A stretch of 11,638 bases of DNA from Verrucomicrobiota bacterium (GTDB lineage Bacteria > Verrucomicrobiota > Verrucomicrobiia > Chthoniobacterales > UBA10450), in assembly GCA_003219995.1 (NCBI GenBank), contig QHRC01000082.1, positions 6,199 to 17,836 on the forward strand, read 5' to 3'. How positions within the stretch are numbered: position 1 is the stretch's first letter; each line of letters starts with the position of its first letter. This document shows, piece after piece, positions 1 through 6,620 of this stretch. Under the pieces are notes generated by a model, which was given only the letters and a program-made list of their open reading frames with translations, was not told the DNA's origin and made no database searches. Made by a program: the position numbers and the translations under genes.

Positions 1-772
1 TCTCGAAAACAACAGAGCGGGTAATTCCACGCAAAGCTCCTGCTGTAATCGGCGGCGTGAAAATCTGGCCGTGTTTAATGATGAAAACATTGTCCGCGGT
101 GCATTCGGCCACGTTCCCCGCGTCGTTTAACATGAGCGCTTCATCCGCGCCAGCCAGGTTCGCTTCGATCCGCGCCATCACGTTGTTCAAATAATTGAGC
201 GACTTGACCGCGGGATTGAGCGCACCTGGATTCGTGCGCCGCGTCGCGCATGTCACCACCGTCAATCCATTCTGATAAACAGACTCGGGATAAAGTGTAA
301 CCATCGCCACAATAATGATTACGCTCGGCCGCTTACATTGCGCTGGGTTCAAGCCAAGATTGCCAATGCCGCGCGTGACCAGCAGACGAATATAACCTTC
401 GCGCAAATCGTTCTGCCGAATCGTTTCGAGGAGCGCATCCGTCATTTCCCGCATCGACATCGGAATTTCGAGGCAAATCGAATGCGCCGAATCCCAGAGC
501 CGCGCGAGATGCTCTTCCAGCCGAAAGACGCGGCCGTTGTAAAAACGAATGCCCTCGAAAATTCCATCGCCATAAAGGAGACCGTGATCGAATACCGAAA
601 CCTTCGCGTCCTTCTCCCGATAAAATTTTCCGTCGATGTAAATTTTGGGTTCTTTCGCGGCGGAGGTCGCACGCGCGCGCGTCTCAACCGCCGGTTTGAC
701 CGCGGGCTTTGCGGTCGTTTCCTCTGTTTGTGGTTCGTCAATCACCATTCCGTCGGCAGTTGCAGTTTTCAT
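1..772 (-). CDS. ilvE: Branched-chain amino acid aminotransferase (class IV PLP fold), 3' end cut by window edge
   Basis: This gene encodes a fold-type IV PLP aminotransferase that interconverts Val, Leu and Ile with their 2-oxo acids using glutamate/2-oxoglutarate in the cytoplasm. 257 codons are visible; the C-terminus lies beyond base 1. The segment FDHGLLYGDGIFEGIR (residues 61-76) and the block NPAVKSLNYLNNV (186-198) are typical of IlvE; Lys190 is the expected PLP lysine. AECTADNVFI (222-231) and GALRGITR (245-252) follow in the family order. The first 43 residues are an Ala/Pro/Lys-rich extension before the usual start of the fold (IYIDGKF). The ATG at 772 has no clear Shine-Dalgarno sequence; an in-frame ATG at 748 would remove only eight residues. 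The ABC ATPase gene ends 51 bases upstream, so the two may be cotranscribed. A related class IV enzyme such as a D-amino acid transaminase is less likely given the IlvE-like blocks. Confidence 0.9.
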   Translation of the reverse strand, partial: MKTATADGMVIDEPQTEETTAKPAVKPAVETRARATSAAKEPKIYIDGKFYREKDAKVSVFDHGLLYGDGIFEGIRFYNGRVFRLEEHLARLWDSAHSICLEIPMSMREMTDALLETIRQNDLREGYIRLLVTRGIGNLGLNPAQCKRPSVIIIVAMVTLYPESVYQNGLTVVTCATRRTNPGALNPAVKSLNYLNNVMARIEANLAGADEALMLNDAGNVAECTADNVFIIKHGQIFTPPITAGALRGITRSVVFE

Positions 773-823
773 AGTCACAGAAAAATCTCGGCGGTCCACC
801 GCGCAATTCAAGCGGCAAATAAT

Positions 824-1495
824 TTACTGCAACACCCCGTCTTTGATCTGCAATTGGCGATCGCCGCGCGCGGCCAGGCGCGTGTCGTGCGTCACCACGA
901 GCAGCGTTTTGTCTTGTTCACGCGCCACGCTCAATAAAAGATCGACAATCGCATCGCCAGTTTTTGAATCCAGGTTCCCGGTTGGTTCATCTGCAAAAAT
1001 AATGTCGGGATTATTAACCAGGGCACGCGCAATCGCCACGCGCTGTTGTTCGCCGCCGGAAAGTTCCGCCGGTAAATGATGCATTCGCTCGGCCAAACCT
1101 ACCGCGCGCAAACCTTCCTCGGCGGATTGAATTGTCGATCTTCGCCCGATCATCCCCGGGAGTAGAACATTTTCCAGTGCAGTCAGTTCCGGCAGTAAAA
1201 AATATCCCTGGAAAACAAAACCCATTTTTCTATTGCGCAGGCGTGCCTGCGAGGCCGAGCTGCCGTTGTAAAGCAAGCGTCCTTCGAATTCCACCGTGCC
1301 AGATTCCGGACGCTCTAAACCGGCGAGCGTGTAGAGCAATGTCGTTTTGCCTGCCCCCGATACACCGCAAAGGAAAACCGCCTCGCCATGCGCAATCTCC
1401 ATCGAGATACCGCGAAGCACTTCAATCCGCCGCGGGCCCATCCGAAAAGATTGGAACAGATCGCGCGCGATCAATTGCGGAGTCGCTGCCTGCAT
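824..1495 (-). CDS. ABC transporter ATP-binding protein, LolD/MacB type
   Basis: This 223-residue protein is a complete ABC nucleotide-binding domain that would hydrolyse ATP to drive a membrane partner. The Walker A loop is GVSGAGKTT (44-52), the Q-loop is at Gln96 in VFQGYFLLPELTALENV, the signature is LSGGEQQR (145-152), Walker B is IIFADE (165-170) followed by the D-loop NLD, and the switch histidine is His203. The LLPELTALENV stretch after the Q-loop and the short length are typical of the LolD/FtsE/MacB group, which works with FtsX-like permeases on lipoproteins, cell envelope or export. No permease gene is adjacent on either side, so the partner must lie elsewhere. The ilvE gene follows after 51 bases. 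The ATG at 1495 has no good Shine-Dalgarno sequence and lies 11 bases after an inverted repeat. The exact substrate cannot be read from the sequence. Confidence 0.9.
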   Translation of the reverse strand: MQAATPQLIARDLFQSFRMGPRRIEVLRGISMEIAHGEAVFLCGVSGAGKTTLLYTLAGLERPESGTVEFEGRLLYNGSSASQARLRNRKMGFVFQGYFLLPELTALENVLLPGMIGRRSTIQSAEEGLRAVGLAERMHHLPAELSGGEQQRVAIARALVNNPDIIFADEPTGNLDSKTGDAIVDLLLSVAREQDKTLLVVTHDTRLAARGDRQLQIKDGVLQ

Positions 1496-1506
1496 TGCTC
1501 AAGTAT

Positions 1507-1543
1507 TGCTCGCGTCCTATCTGCCGCAAACGCGACGCGAGCA
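1507..1543 (-). repeat. Perfect inverted repeat in the leader of the ABC ATPase gene
   Basis: The arms tgctcgcgtc (1507-1516) and gacgcgagca (1534-1543) are perfectly complementary over 10 bp, with a 17-base loop. The repeat ends 11 bases before the ATG at 1495, where a ribosome binding site would normally be, and no clear Shine-Dalgarno sequence is visible between. It could be an operator, an RNA hairpin that affects translation, or simply another dispersed palindrome. There is no T-run on the minus strand, so a terminator is unlikely. Confidence 0.5.
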
Positions 1544-1593
1544 CAAGAGCCGTATTAGGCGCGATGTCAGCGTGGGCATCTTTTCAGTACGTA

Positions 1594-1625
1594 AAAAGCC
1601 GCCGCGAATCTATGCGGCGGCTTTT
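1594..1625 (-). terminator. Strong intrinsic terminator after the peptidoglycan-binding gene
   Basis: A perfect 12-bp stem, aaaagccgccgc (1594-1605) with gcggcggctttt (1614-1625), closes an 8-base loop. Read on the minus strand it is GC-rich and ends in a run of five T. It lies 16 bases after the stop codon of the gene ending at 1642 and probably ends that transcript. The T-run on the other strand is short, so action in both directions is possible but weaker. Confidence 0.88.
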
Positions 1626-1641
1626 CAAGGCCGGAATCTGC

Positions 1642-2478
1642 TCAGGTTAATCCCAACGATGAGAGTGTCGGCCGATCAATCGCAGAAGTTATATAGAGTC
1701 CGCGATCGCGTTGGTAATCGGCAACCGCGGCACGCGTGAGCGGTCCGAGCAGACCGTCCACTTCGCCGCGATAATAACCTTGCTGTTGCAGGGCAGCCTG
1801 CACGTTGGCGATTACCTGATCGGGTGGCAAATTGTGATAACCGTAGATCGGTCCGTCATATGGATAATATGCCCCTGGGTCGTAGCCCCAAGCCGGATAC
1901 CACCAGCCCGCGTTCCAGTAGTACCATCCACCGAGCACGAAGACGACGCGGTTGTAGTGGCTTCCCCACCAATTTCTATCGTGCCACTCCGATCTGTAAT
2001 TCCGAAAAACTGTATAACTTGAACCTTGCCAGTTTTGGGCTCCCTCAATTCGCCGGTTTTGTTGAAACGTTACAGCAGGCGCGACTTCCGGTTTTGGTTT
2101 ATTTGCCAGGTTGAAGTGCTGAGGCTTCACCTTCGTGGCCGCAGCACCACCCGCCACAGCTGGTTTGCCGGCTCCCGTTGCTTTTCCGACTTTCTCCGGC
2201 TTGCTGGCTCCCGTTGCTTTTCCCACTTTCTCTGGCTTGCCCGCTCCAGTTGCTTTTCCAACTTTCTCCGGCTTGCCCGCTCCAGTTGCTTTTCCAACTT
2301 TCTCCGGCTTGCCAGCCCCTGTTGGCCTGCCCGCTCCTTTTCCGCCCGGTTGCGAAACTTGCCCGGCAGGCGCAGCCTTTTTCTTTGGTTCTTCTTTCTT
2401 TTTTCCTTTTCCTTCCTCTGCGCTAAGCGCGAGCGACGCGAGCGCGAGACTGCAAATCAAAACAAGAAATATTCTCAT
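1642..2478 (-). CDS. Secreted protein with Lys/Gly-rich repeats, Trp/Tyr-rich core and C-terminal peptidoglycan-binding domain
   Basis: This 278-residue protein begins with a signal peptide (MRIFLVLICSLALASLALSA, cleavage near residue 20), so it should be exported. Residues 21-52 are Lys/Pro/Gly-rich. Residues 53-100 are four near-identical 12-residue repeats of TGAGKPEKVGKA, with a partial fifth copy. Residues 147-215 form a Trp/Tyr-rich core (for example HDRNWWGSHYN). Residues 217-276 resemble a PG_binding_1 domain (LPPDQVIANVQAAL...GYYRGEVDGLLGPLTRAA), which usually holds proteins to the cell wall. No catalytic domain is seen. GGAAGG-like sequence (ggaagga) precedes the ATG at a normal distance. 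It is a paralog of the next gene (2610-3449), with a similar core and tail but a different repeat region, and a terminator follows. An envelope structural role is inference; the core domain is not one I can name. Confidence 0.85.
   Translation of the reverse strand: MRIFLVLICSLALASLALSAEEGKGKKKEEPKKKAAPAGQVSQPGGKGAGRPTGAGKPEKVGKATGAGKPEKVGKATGAGKPEKVGKATGASKPEKVGKATGAGKPAVAGGAAATKVKPQHFNLANKPKPEVAPAVTFQQNRRIEGAQNWQGSSYTVFRNYRSEWHDRNWWGSHYNRVVFVLGGWYYWNAGWWYPAWGYDPGAYYPYDGPIYGYHNLPPDQVIANVQAALQQQGYYRGEVDGLLGPLTRAAVADYQRDRGLYITSAIDRPTLSSLGLT
2179..2322 (-). repeat. 36-bp tandem repeat, four copies, inside the peptidoglycan-binding gene
   Basis: Four direct 36-bp units encode residues 53-100, each TGAGKPEKVGKA with one Gly-to-Ser change in the fourth. 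The near-identical nucleotide units suggest recent expansion by slippage or unequal recombination. A partial fifth unit follows (TGAGKPAVAG). The neighbouring paralog lacks this unit. Confidence 0.9.
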
Positions 2479-2498
2479 AAGTTTTTTCCTTCCGGGTT

Positions 2499-2530
2499 GT
2501 TAGACATTTCGAGCTTCGTACTTATTCAAC
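2499..2530 (-). promoter_or_regulatory. Conserved upstream block, copy of 3471-3502
   Basis: This 32-base block matches 3471-3502 at 27 positions and sits about 20 bases before the start codon, the same distance as in the paralogous gene. On the minus strand it begins GTTGAATAA. It is either a preserved promoter/leader or a remnant of the duplicated segment. I could not fit convincing -35 and -10 boxes. The rest of the gap to 2609 shows only a weak 5-bp hairpin (caggg/ccctg). Confidence 0.5.
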
Positions 2531-2609
2531 GTGCTGCAAGGCTTTCCAGATTCGCAGGACTCCGCGGACAGGGAAGTCGCCCTGCGTTCTGACGTTATCT
2601 GAATTTAAT

Positions 2610-3449
2610 TTACGCCATACCTAACGAAGCCAATGTTGGCTCATCGATTGCGGAGGTGATGTAGAGGCCTTGATCGCGCTGATAATTAGCGATCGCAGCA
2701 CGAGTGAGCGGTCCGAGAACACCGTCTACTTCCCCCTCATAATAACCTTGCGCTTGGAGCGCGGCTTGCACGTTGGCAATTACCTGATCGGGCGGTAAGT
2801 CGTTATAAGCGTAGATTGGCCCGTCATAAGCATAATAGGCATTTGGATCGTAACCCCACGCCGGGTACCAATAACCGGTATCCCAGTAGTACGGGGCGCC
2901 GAATACGAAAACGATGCGGTTGTAACGGCTACCCCACCAGTTTCGGTCGTGCCATTGAGGAGTGTAATTCCGGAAGGCGGTGTACCTTGAGCCTTGCCAC
3001 GTCTGGCTTCCCTGAATGCGACTGCCTGCCCTATAGGTGACAGCCGGGGCTATCGAAGTGGGTCTCGTTTTCGTGGCGAGGTTGAAGTGCTGGGCTTGGA
3101 AGGTCTGCGCGCCTGTTCGAGTACGCGATGTGGTCCGAGTCGGCCCCGTAGCTCCCCCAGTGTATGCGTTGCGTTGGGTGTGTAACTGCGAGCCAGCGCC
3201 AACTGCGTGTCCCGCGCCAACGGCATGGCCCCTACCAGCGCCAACCGAATATCCCGGGCCTACCGCGTGCCCCGCACCGATGGCGCGTCCTTGTCCGGTA
3301 CCTCCCGAATATACTGGGCCGCCGGTCGCGTGCTGCGGAGCTTGCGAATGCGCCGCACCTTTCTTCGGCGCCGGACTGTTTTGCGGGTCCGCGCCACGCG
3401 CCACTGACGCGAGCGCAAGACAACAAGTCAAAACAAAAAACATTTTCAT
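2610..3449 (-). CDS. Secreted protein with Gly/Ala/His-rich repeats, Trp/Tyr-rich core and C-terminal peptidoglycan-binding domain
   Basis: This 279-residue paralog of the next gene downstream (1642-2478) starts with a signal peptide (MKMFFVLTCCLALASVARGA, cleavage near residue 20). Residues 50-87 are low-complexity, built from short GAGHAVG-type units rather than the Lys-rich units of its sister. From residue 117 the two proteins align closely: AQHFNLA, then the Trp/Tyr-rich core (about 148-216, including HDRNWWGSRYN), then the PG_binding_1-like tail (218-277, with DLPPDQVIANVQAALQAQGY and EVDGVLGPLTRAA). The ATG at 3449 is preceded by AGGAGG at about 10 bases, a strong ribosome binding site. 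The trmL gene ends 44 bases upstream, so readthrough from trmL is possible. Export and wall attachment are supported by the sequence; a precise role is not. Confidence 0.85.
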   Translation of the reverse strand: MKMFFVLTCCLALASVARGADPQNSPAPKKGAAHSQAPQHATGGPVYSGGTGQGRAIGAGHAVGPGYSVGAGRGHAVGAGHAVGAGSQLHTQRNAYTGGATGPTRTTSRTRTGAQTFQAQHFNLATKTRPTSIAPAVTYRAGSRIQGSQTWQGSRYTAFRNYTPQWHDRNWWGSRYNRIVFVFGAPYYWDTGYWYPAWGYDPNAYYAYDGPIYAYNDLPPDQVIANVQAALQAQGYYEGEVDGVLGPLTRAAIANYQRDQGLYITSAIDEPTLASLGMA

Positions 3450-3470
3450 AATTTATTTGCCTCCTAGCTT

Positions 3471-3502
3471 CTTTGACATTTGGAGCTTCATAATTATTCA
3501 AC
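3471..3502 (-). promoter_or_regulatory. Conserved upstream block overlapping the trmL stop codon
   Basis: This block shares 27 of 32 bases with 2499-2530. Its first bases on the minus strand, GTTGAATAA, are also the last codons of trmL (Val-Glu-stop). The match therefore shows where the duplicated segment began, and may hold the promoter of the gene starting at 3449. No clear -35/-10 pair was assigned. Confidence 0.5.
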
Positions 3503-3961
3503 CCCACTTTCCTTGAGTCGTTGCTGTCGAACTGCCTCAAAAAGCACAACCGCGACAGCCGTGGCGAGGTTCAGGCTGCGCGTGCCCTTCATCGGGATGG
3601 TGACGCAGTTATCGTTATTCGCGGCCAGCAATGGTTCCGGCAGACCCTTCGTTTCGCGGCCGAAAACAAGGAAATCGCCGCGATTGAATTTGACATCGCA
3701 ATAGGCACGGCCGGCCTTTGTTGTGAGAAAGAAATAGCGGCCACGTCCTGGATGCGCGCATTGCAATTCTTCAAATGAATTCCACGTCCGCACATCGACT
3801 TCATCCCAATAATCAAGACCGGCACGCTTGAGTTGTCGATCTTCCAGCGAAAAGCCGAGCGGCTTGATCAGATGCAGCGTCGAGCCGGTGGCAAGACAAA
3901 GCCGGCCCACATTCCCAGTGTTCGGCGGAATCTCGGGCTCGACTAAAACGACATTGAACAT
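3494..3961 (-). CDS. trmL: tRNA (cytidine/uridine-34 2'-O)-methyltransferase, SPOUT family
   Basis: TrmL transfers a methyl group from S-adenosylmethionine to the 2'-OH of the wobble nucleotide of tRNA-Leu isoacceptors. The 155-residue length is that of the single-domain TrmL proteins. Three SPOUT signatures are present in order: EPEIPPNTGNVGR (8-20), FGRETKGLP (100-108), and TIPM...RSLNLATAVAVVLFEA (121-142), which forms the trefoil-knot SAM site. The ATG at 3961 directly follows an 87-bp palindromic element; a GGAG lies 13 bases upstream, which is rather far. The transaldolase gene ends 86 bases upstream in the same direction. The last three codons lie within a block repeated upstream of the downstream paralog. 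Confidence 0.94.
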   Translation of the reverse strand: MFNVVLVEPEIPPNTGNVGRLCLATGSTLHLIKPLGFSLEDRQLKRAGLDYWDEVDVRTWNSFEELQCAHPGRGRYFFLTTKAGRAYCDVKFNRGDFLVFGRETKGLPEPLLAANNDNCVTIPMKGTRSLNLATAVAVVLFEAVRQQRLKESGVE

Positions 3962-4048
3962 GGTGGATCGGCCGCTCCGCGGGCGATGCTAAAATGAACG
4001 CGGCTTCGCCGCCTGACTACCACCGAGCAAGGGACTGCTCGATCCACC
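3962..4048. repeat. 87-bp element with 9-bp terminal inverted repeats, between tal and trmL
   Basis: The ends are ggtggatcg (3962-3970) and cgatccacc (4040-4048), a perfect inverted pair. Inside are two small hairpins: gcggc-ttc-gccgc (4000-4012) and gagca/tgctc around agggac (4025-4040). The element fills the whole gap, touching the tal stop codon on one side and the trmL start codon on the other. It contains no reading frame and looks like a miniature dispersed element. It could also act as a transcript hairpin, but no T-run follows. Confidence 0.6.
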
Positions 4049-5040
4049 TATTTAAGTTTGCTTGCGACAAATTTCTCCAATTTGATCACGTCGGCAGCGA
4101 ACTTGCGAATACCTTCGGATGTTTTTTCCGTCGCCATTGCGTTGTCATTCACGAGATAGCGGAACTTCTTTTCGTCCAGTTCCAGCTTGACGATCTTTGC
4201 GTTCTTCGCTTTTTCCGGGTCGAGCTTACGTTCAACCGGCTCGAACGACTCGGAAAGTTCCTTCATTAATTCCGGACTAATGGTGAGCGCATCGCAACCG
4301 GCCAGCTCGAGAATCTGACCGACATTACGAAAACTGGCGCCCATCACCTCGGTGGCGCAACCGAACTTTTTGTAATAGCTGTAGATTTCCTGGACCGATT
4401 GCACGCCCGGATCTTCCGGCCCCGAGTAATCGCGTTTATTTTCTTTTTTGTACCAATCGTAAATCCGGCCGACGAACGGCGAGATCAATTGCACTTCGGC
4501 CTCGGCGCAGCGCACCGCCTGCGGCAGCGAAAACATCAGCGTCAGATTGCATTTAATTCCCTCTTTTTGCAGTTGCTCGGCCGCGTTAATGCCTTCCCAT
4601 GTCGATGCGATTTTGATCAGCACGCGTTCACGCGGAATCTTGCGCTCTTCGTAAAGCTTGATCAGTTGGCGCGCTTTCTTGATCGACCCTTCAAAATCAA
4701 ACGACAAACGCGCGTCGGTTTCGGTCGAGACACGTCCCGGGACGATCTCCAAAATATCGCACCCGAATTGTACCAGCAGATGATCGCAAATGTCTTCGAT
4801 TTGCGCGGCGCCACTCAAGCCTGATTTTTTCCGATCAGTCAGAACCTCTTCGAGCAGATGCGCATATTGTTGTTTCTGCGTTGCCGCATAAACCAGACTT
4901 GGGTTGGTCGTCGCGTCCTGGGGCTTGAATTCCTTGATCGATTCAAAATCAGCCGTGTCGGCAACGACCTTGGTGAATTTCTTGATCTGGTCGAGTTGGC
5001 TCAGGTTGGTTTTTTTTTCTTCAGCGACAGCCGTGCTCAT
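4048..5040 (-). CDS. tal: Transaldolase (TalB type)
   Basis: Transaldolase moves a dihydroxyacetone unit from sedoheptulose-7-phosphate to glyceraldehyde-3-phosphate in the non-oxidative pentose phosphate pathway. The 330-residue protein closely follows E. coli TalB (317 residues) along its whole length, with an offset of 11: Asp17 corresponds to Asp28 (VVADTADF), Glu96 to Glu107 ([12 protein letters not shown]), and the Schiff-base Lys132 to Lys143 ([13 protein letters not shown]). QDATTNPSL (41-49) and [14 protein letters not shown] are also present. The frame stays open upstream to 5226, but those residues are not transaldolase-like and overlap the end of the aminotransferase gene; the ATG at 5040 has GGAGGA six bases before it, so it is the start. 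The stop codon touches the inverted end of the following 87-bp element. Confidence 0.97.
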   Translation of the reverse strand: MSTAVAEEKKTNLSQLDQIKKFTKVVADTADFESIKEFKPQDATTNPSLVYAATQKQQYAHLLEEVLTDRKKSGLSGAAQIEDICDHLLVQFGCDILEIVPGRVSTETDARLSFDFEGSIKKARQLIKLYEERKIPRERVLIKIASTWEGINAAEQLQKEGIKCNLTLMFSLPQAVRCAEAEVQLISPFVGRIYDWYKKENKRDYSGPEDPGVQSVQEIYSYYKKFGCATEVMGASFRNVGQILELAGCDALTISPELMKELSESFEPVERKLDPEKAKNAKIVKLELDEKKFRYLVNDNAMATEKTSEGIRKFAADVIKLEKFVASKLK

Positions 5041-5046
5041 GATTAG

Positions 5047-5052
5047 TCCTCC
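5047..5052 (-). promoter_or_regulatory. Ribosome binding site that fixes the tal start
   Basis: GGAGGA on the minus strand lies six bases before the ATG at 5040. It decides between this start and a longer open frame reaching 5226, whose extra 62 codons do not resemble transaldolase. Confidence 0.85.
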
Positions 5053-5113
5053 AGTTTGTAAAAAACGTACTCCTCGAACCCGAGATCGACAATTGTAAAC
5101 TGAGATCCCGTGA

Positions 5114-5162
5114 CGGCGGTCTAGGACCGCCGAATAGTGCGACGCTGACAGAGCGCCGCTAC
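5114..5162 (-). repeat. Two-hairpin REP-like element between the aminotransferase and tal
   Basis: Two adjacent stems fill most of this gap: 8 bp with a 3-base loop (5114-5121/5125-5132) and 8 bp with a 5-base loop (5139-5146/5152-5159), the second having one pair that is G-U only in minus-strand RNA. On the minus strand the element starts TGTAGCGGCG. It shares this start and the CTnTGTCAGC core with the element inside purL at 10896-10951. It begins just after the aminotransferase stop codon and has no T-run, so it is more like a REP/BIME unit that may stabilise RNA than a terminator. Confidence 0.6.
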
Positions 5163-5164
5163 AG

Positions 5165-6583
5165 TTAAGCCGAAACCGCAGGACGCGATTCCGCTGGGCG
5201 TCTTGAGCCGAGCGCGGCACGCACAAAATTATTTCCGAGCTCCCACATCGGTCCAGGAAACTTGCGGCAATCGCTCAGCACGTCGTCGAGCGCGGTCACA
5301 AACAAGTCGATCTCGCGCTCGCCAATGATCAGCGGCGGCAGAATTTTTAATACGTCCATCGCGTGCCCGGCCACTTGCGTAAGAATGCGATGTTTGCTCA
5401 GCATTTGCGTCACGACCATCTGCGCGAAAAGCACCTTGTCGATCTTGTGCAAAAACTTCCACGCCATCTTCAATTTGAATTCCTGCGGCTCATGAAACTC
5501 AATCGCGATCATGAGCCCTTTGCCACGCACTTCTTTGATGAAGGAATGCTTTTCTCGCAACATGTCGATCTTGCCCATGAGCAGCGCGCCCATCTTCGCC
5601 GAATTTTCGATCAAATTTTCGGAATCGATCACTTCGAGTGAGGCCAGTCCGCACGCCATCGCGAGATTATTGCGGCCAAACGTAGTTGAATGCACCACGC
5701 AACGGTCCATGCGACTGAAAGTTTTTTGATAAATCTCGCGCCGCGTCACAATCGCGCCGCACGGCACGTAGCCGCCACTGAGTGTCTTGGCCAGCGTCAT
5801 AATGTCCGGCTCGAGATTCCAATGTTGGAAGCCAAACATTTTCCCGGTGCGACCAAGTCCGGTCTGCACTTCGTCGGAAATCAGCAGCGTCCCGTATTTG
5901 CGACAAAGCTCCTGCGCGCGAACGAAAAAACCGGCCTTCGGCGATTTACAGCCTTTGCCCTGAACAGTCTCAATGACGAATGCCGCCACGTCGCGCGGGC
6001 GTAATTGTCGATCCAACGCATCGAGATCGTCGAGCGGCACGCGCGCGTCGAAGCCCTCCATCAACGGCCCGAAACCCTCGGTGAAGCTTTCGCAGCCCAT
6101 CAGTGAAAGCGAGCCGAGGCTCAGCCCGTGGAACGCGCTTTCCAGTGAGATGACGCGTTTTCTTCCGGTCGCGGCGCGCGCAAATTTCAGCGCGCCTTCC
6201 ATCGCTTCGGTGCCGGAGTTGCAGAAAAAAACGGCATCTAGATGCGGCGGCGTCCGTTTCGTGATCGCTTCCGCGAGCAAGCCGCTCAGCAAAGAGCAAT
6301 CCATCTGAACCATGTTAGGAAGATCGAGATCGAGCACGTCACGGATCGCTTGTTTTACGACCGGATGATTGCGCCCAATGTTAAAAACGCTGTAGCCACT
6401 CAGGAAATCGAGGTAGGCGGCGTTATCCATGTCGTAGAGATAGGCGCCTTCTGCTCGCGCGTAGACTTTGTCGAAACCGATGACCCGCTGCGCAGCGACA
6501 AGCGTACGGTTGATGTGTCTCTCGTGCAGCTGGTAATTTTCGCCCAGACGCGCGGCGACCATTTCTTTCAGGTCAAAAGGCAT
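5165..6583 (-). CDS. Class III PLP-dependent aminotransferase (ornithine/acetylornithine-type fold)
   Basis: This 472-residue protein is a fold-type I, class III aminotransferase. The PLP phosphate loop is NSGTEAME (122-129), the pyridine-binding aspartate is Asp237 in [12 protein letters not shown] (236-247), and the Schiff-base lysine is Lys266 in [12 protein letters not shown]. The N-terminal block ([12 protein letters not shown], then [16 protein letters not shown], then [18 protein letters not shown]) is like the subgroup that includes HpnO of the aminobacteriohopanetriol pathway, but no other hopanoid genes are here, and ornithine, putrescine or another omega-amine could be the substrate. 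It is slightly longer than ArgD (about 400), with extra length after residue 380. The ATG at 6583 has no clear Shine-Dalgarno sequence. The DUF4760-like gene ends 37 bases upstream, so cotranscription is likely. Confidence 0.9.
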   Translation of the reverse strand: MPFDLKEMVAARLGENYQLHERHINRTLVAAQRVIGFDKVYARAEGAYLYDMDNAAYLDFLSGYSVFNIGRNHPVVKQAIRDVLDLDLPNMVQMDCSLLSGLLAEAITKRTPPHLDAVFFCNSGTEAMEGALKFARAATGRKRVISLESAFHGLSLGSLSLMGCESFTEGFGPLMEGFDARVPLDDLDALDRQLRPRDVAAFVIETVQGKGCKSPKAGFFVRAQELCRKYGTLLISDEVQTGLGRTGKMFGFQHWNLEPDIMTLAKTLSGGYVPCGAIVTRREIYQKTFSRMDRCVVHSTTFGRNNLAMACGLASLEVIDSENLIENSAKMGALLMGKIDMLREKHSFIKEVRGKGLMIAIEFHEPQEFKLKMAWKFLHKIDKVLFAQMVVTQMLSKHRILTQVAGHAMDVLKILPPLIIGEREIDLFVTALDDVLSDCRKFPGPMWELGNNFVRAALGSRRPAESRPAVSA

Positions 6584-6620
6584 TCGAAAGCGTCCGCGAT
6601 ATCAACACGGAACGCAACTT

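Noticed and set aside
338..937. Plus-strand open frame of 199 codons opposite ilvE and the ABC ATPase gene
   Set aside because: It lies antisense to two clear enzyme genes, and its translation is Arg/His-rich with no family features, as expected for the reverse frame of GC-rich coding DNA.
2179..2322. CRISPR-like array
   Set aside because: The 36-bp units are directly adjacent without spacers and keep a protein reading frame.
2026..2592. Plus-strand open frame of 188 codons with Ser/Cys/Phe repeats
   Set aside because: The repeated peptides are the antisense of the 36-bp tandem repeat of the secreted peptidoglycan-binding gene.
5041..5226. 62-codon extension of transaldolase to an upstream start at 5226
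   Set aside because: The residues do not match transaldolase, include the translated two-hairpin repeat and overlap the aminotransferase end; the ATG at 5040 has a strong ribosome binding site.
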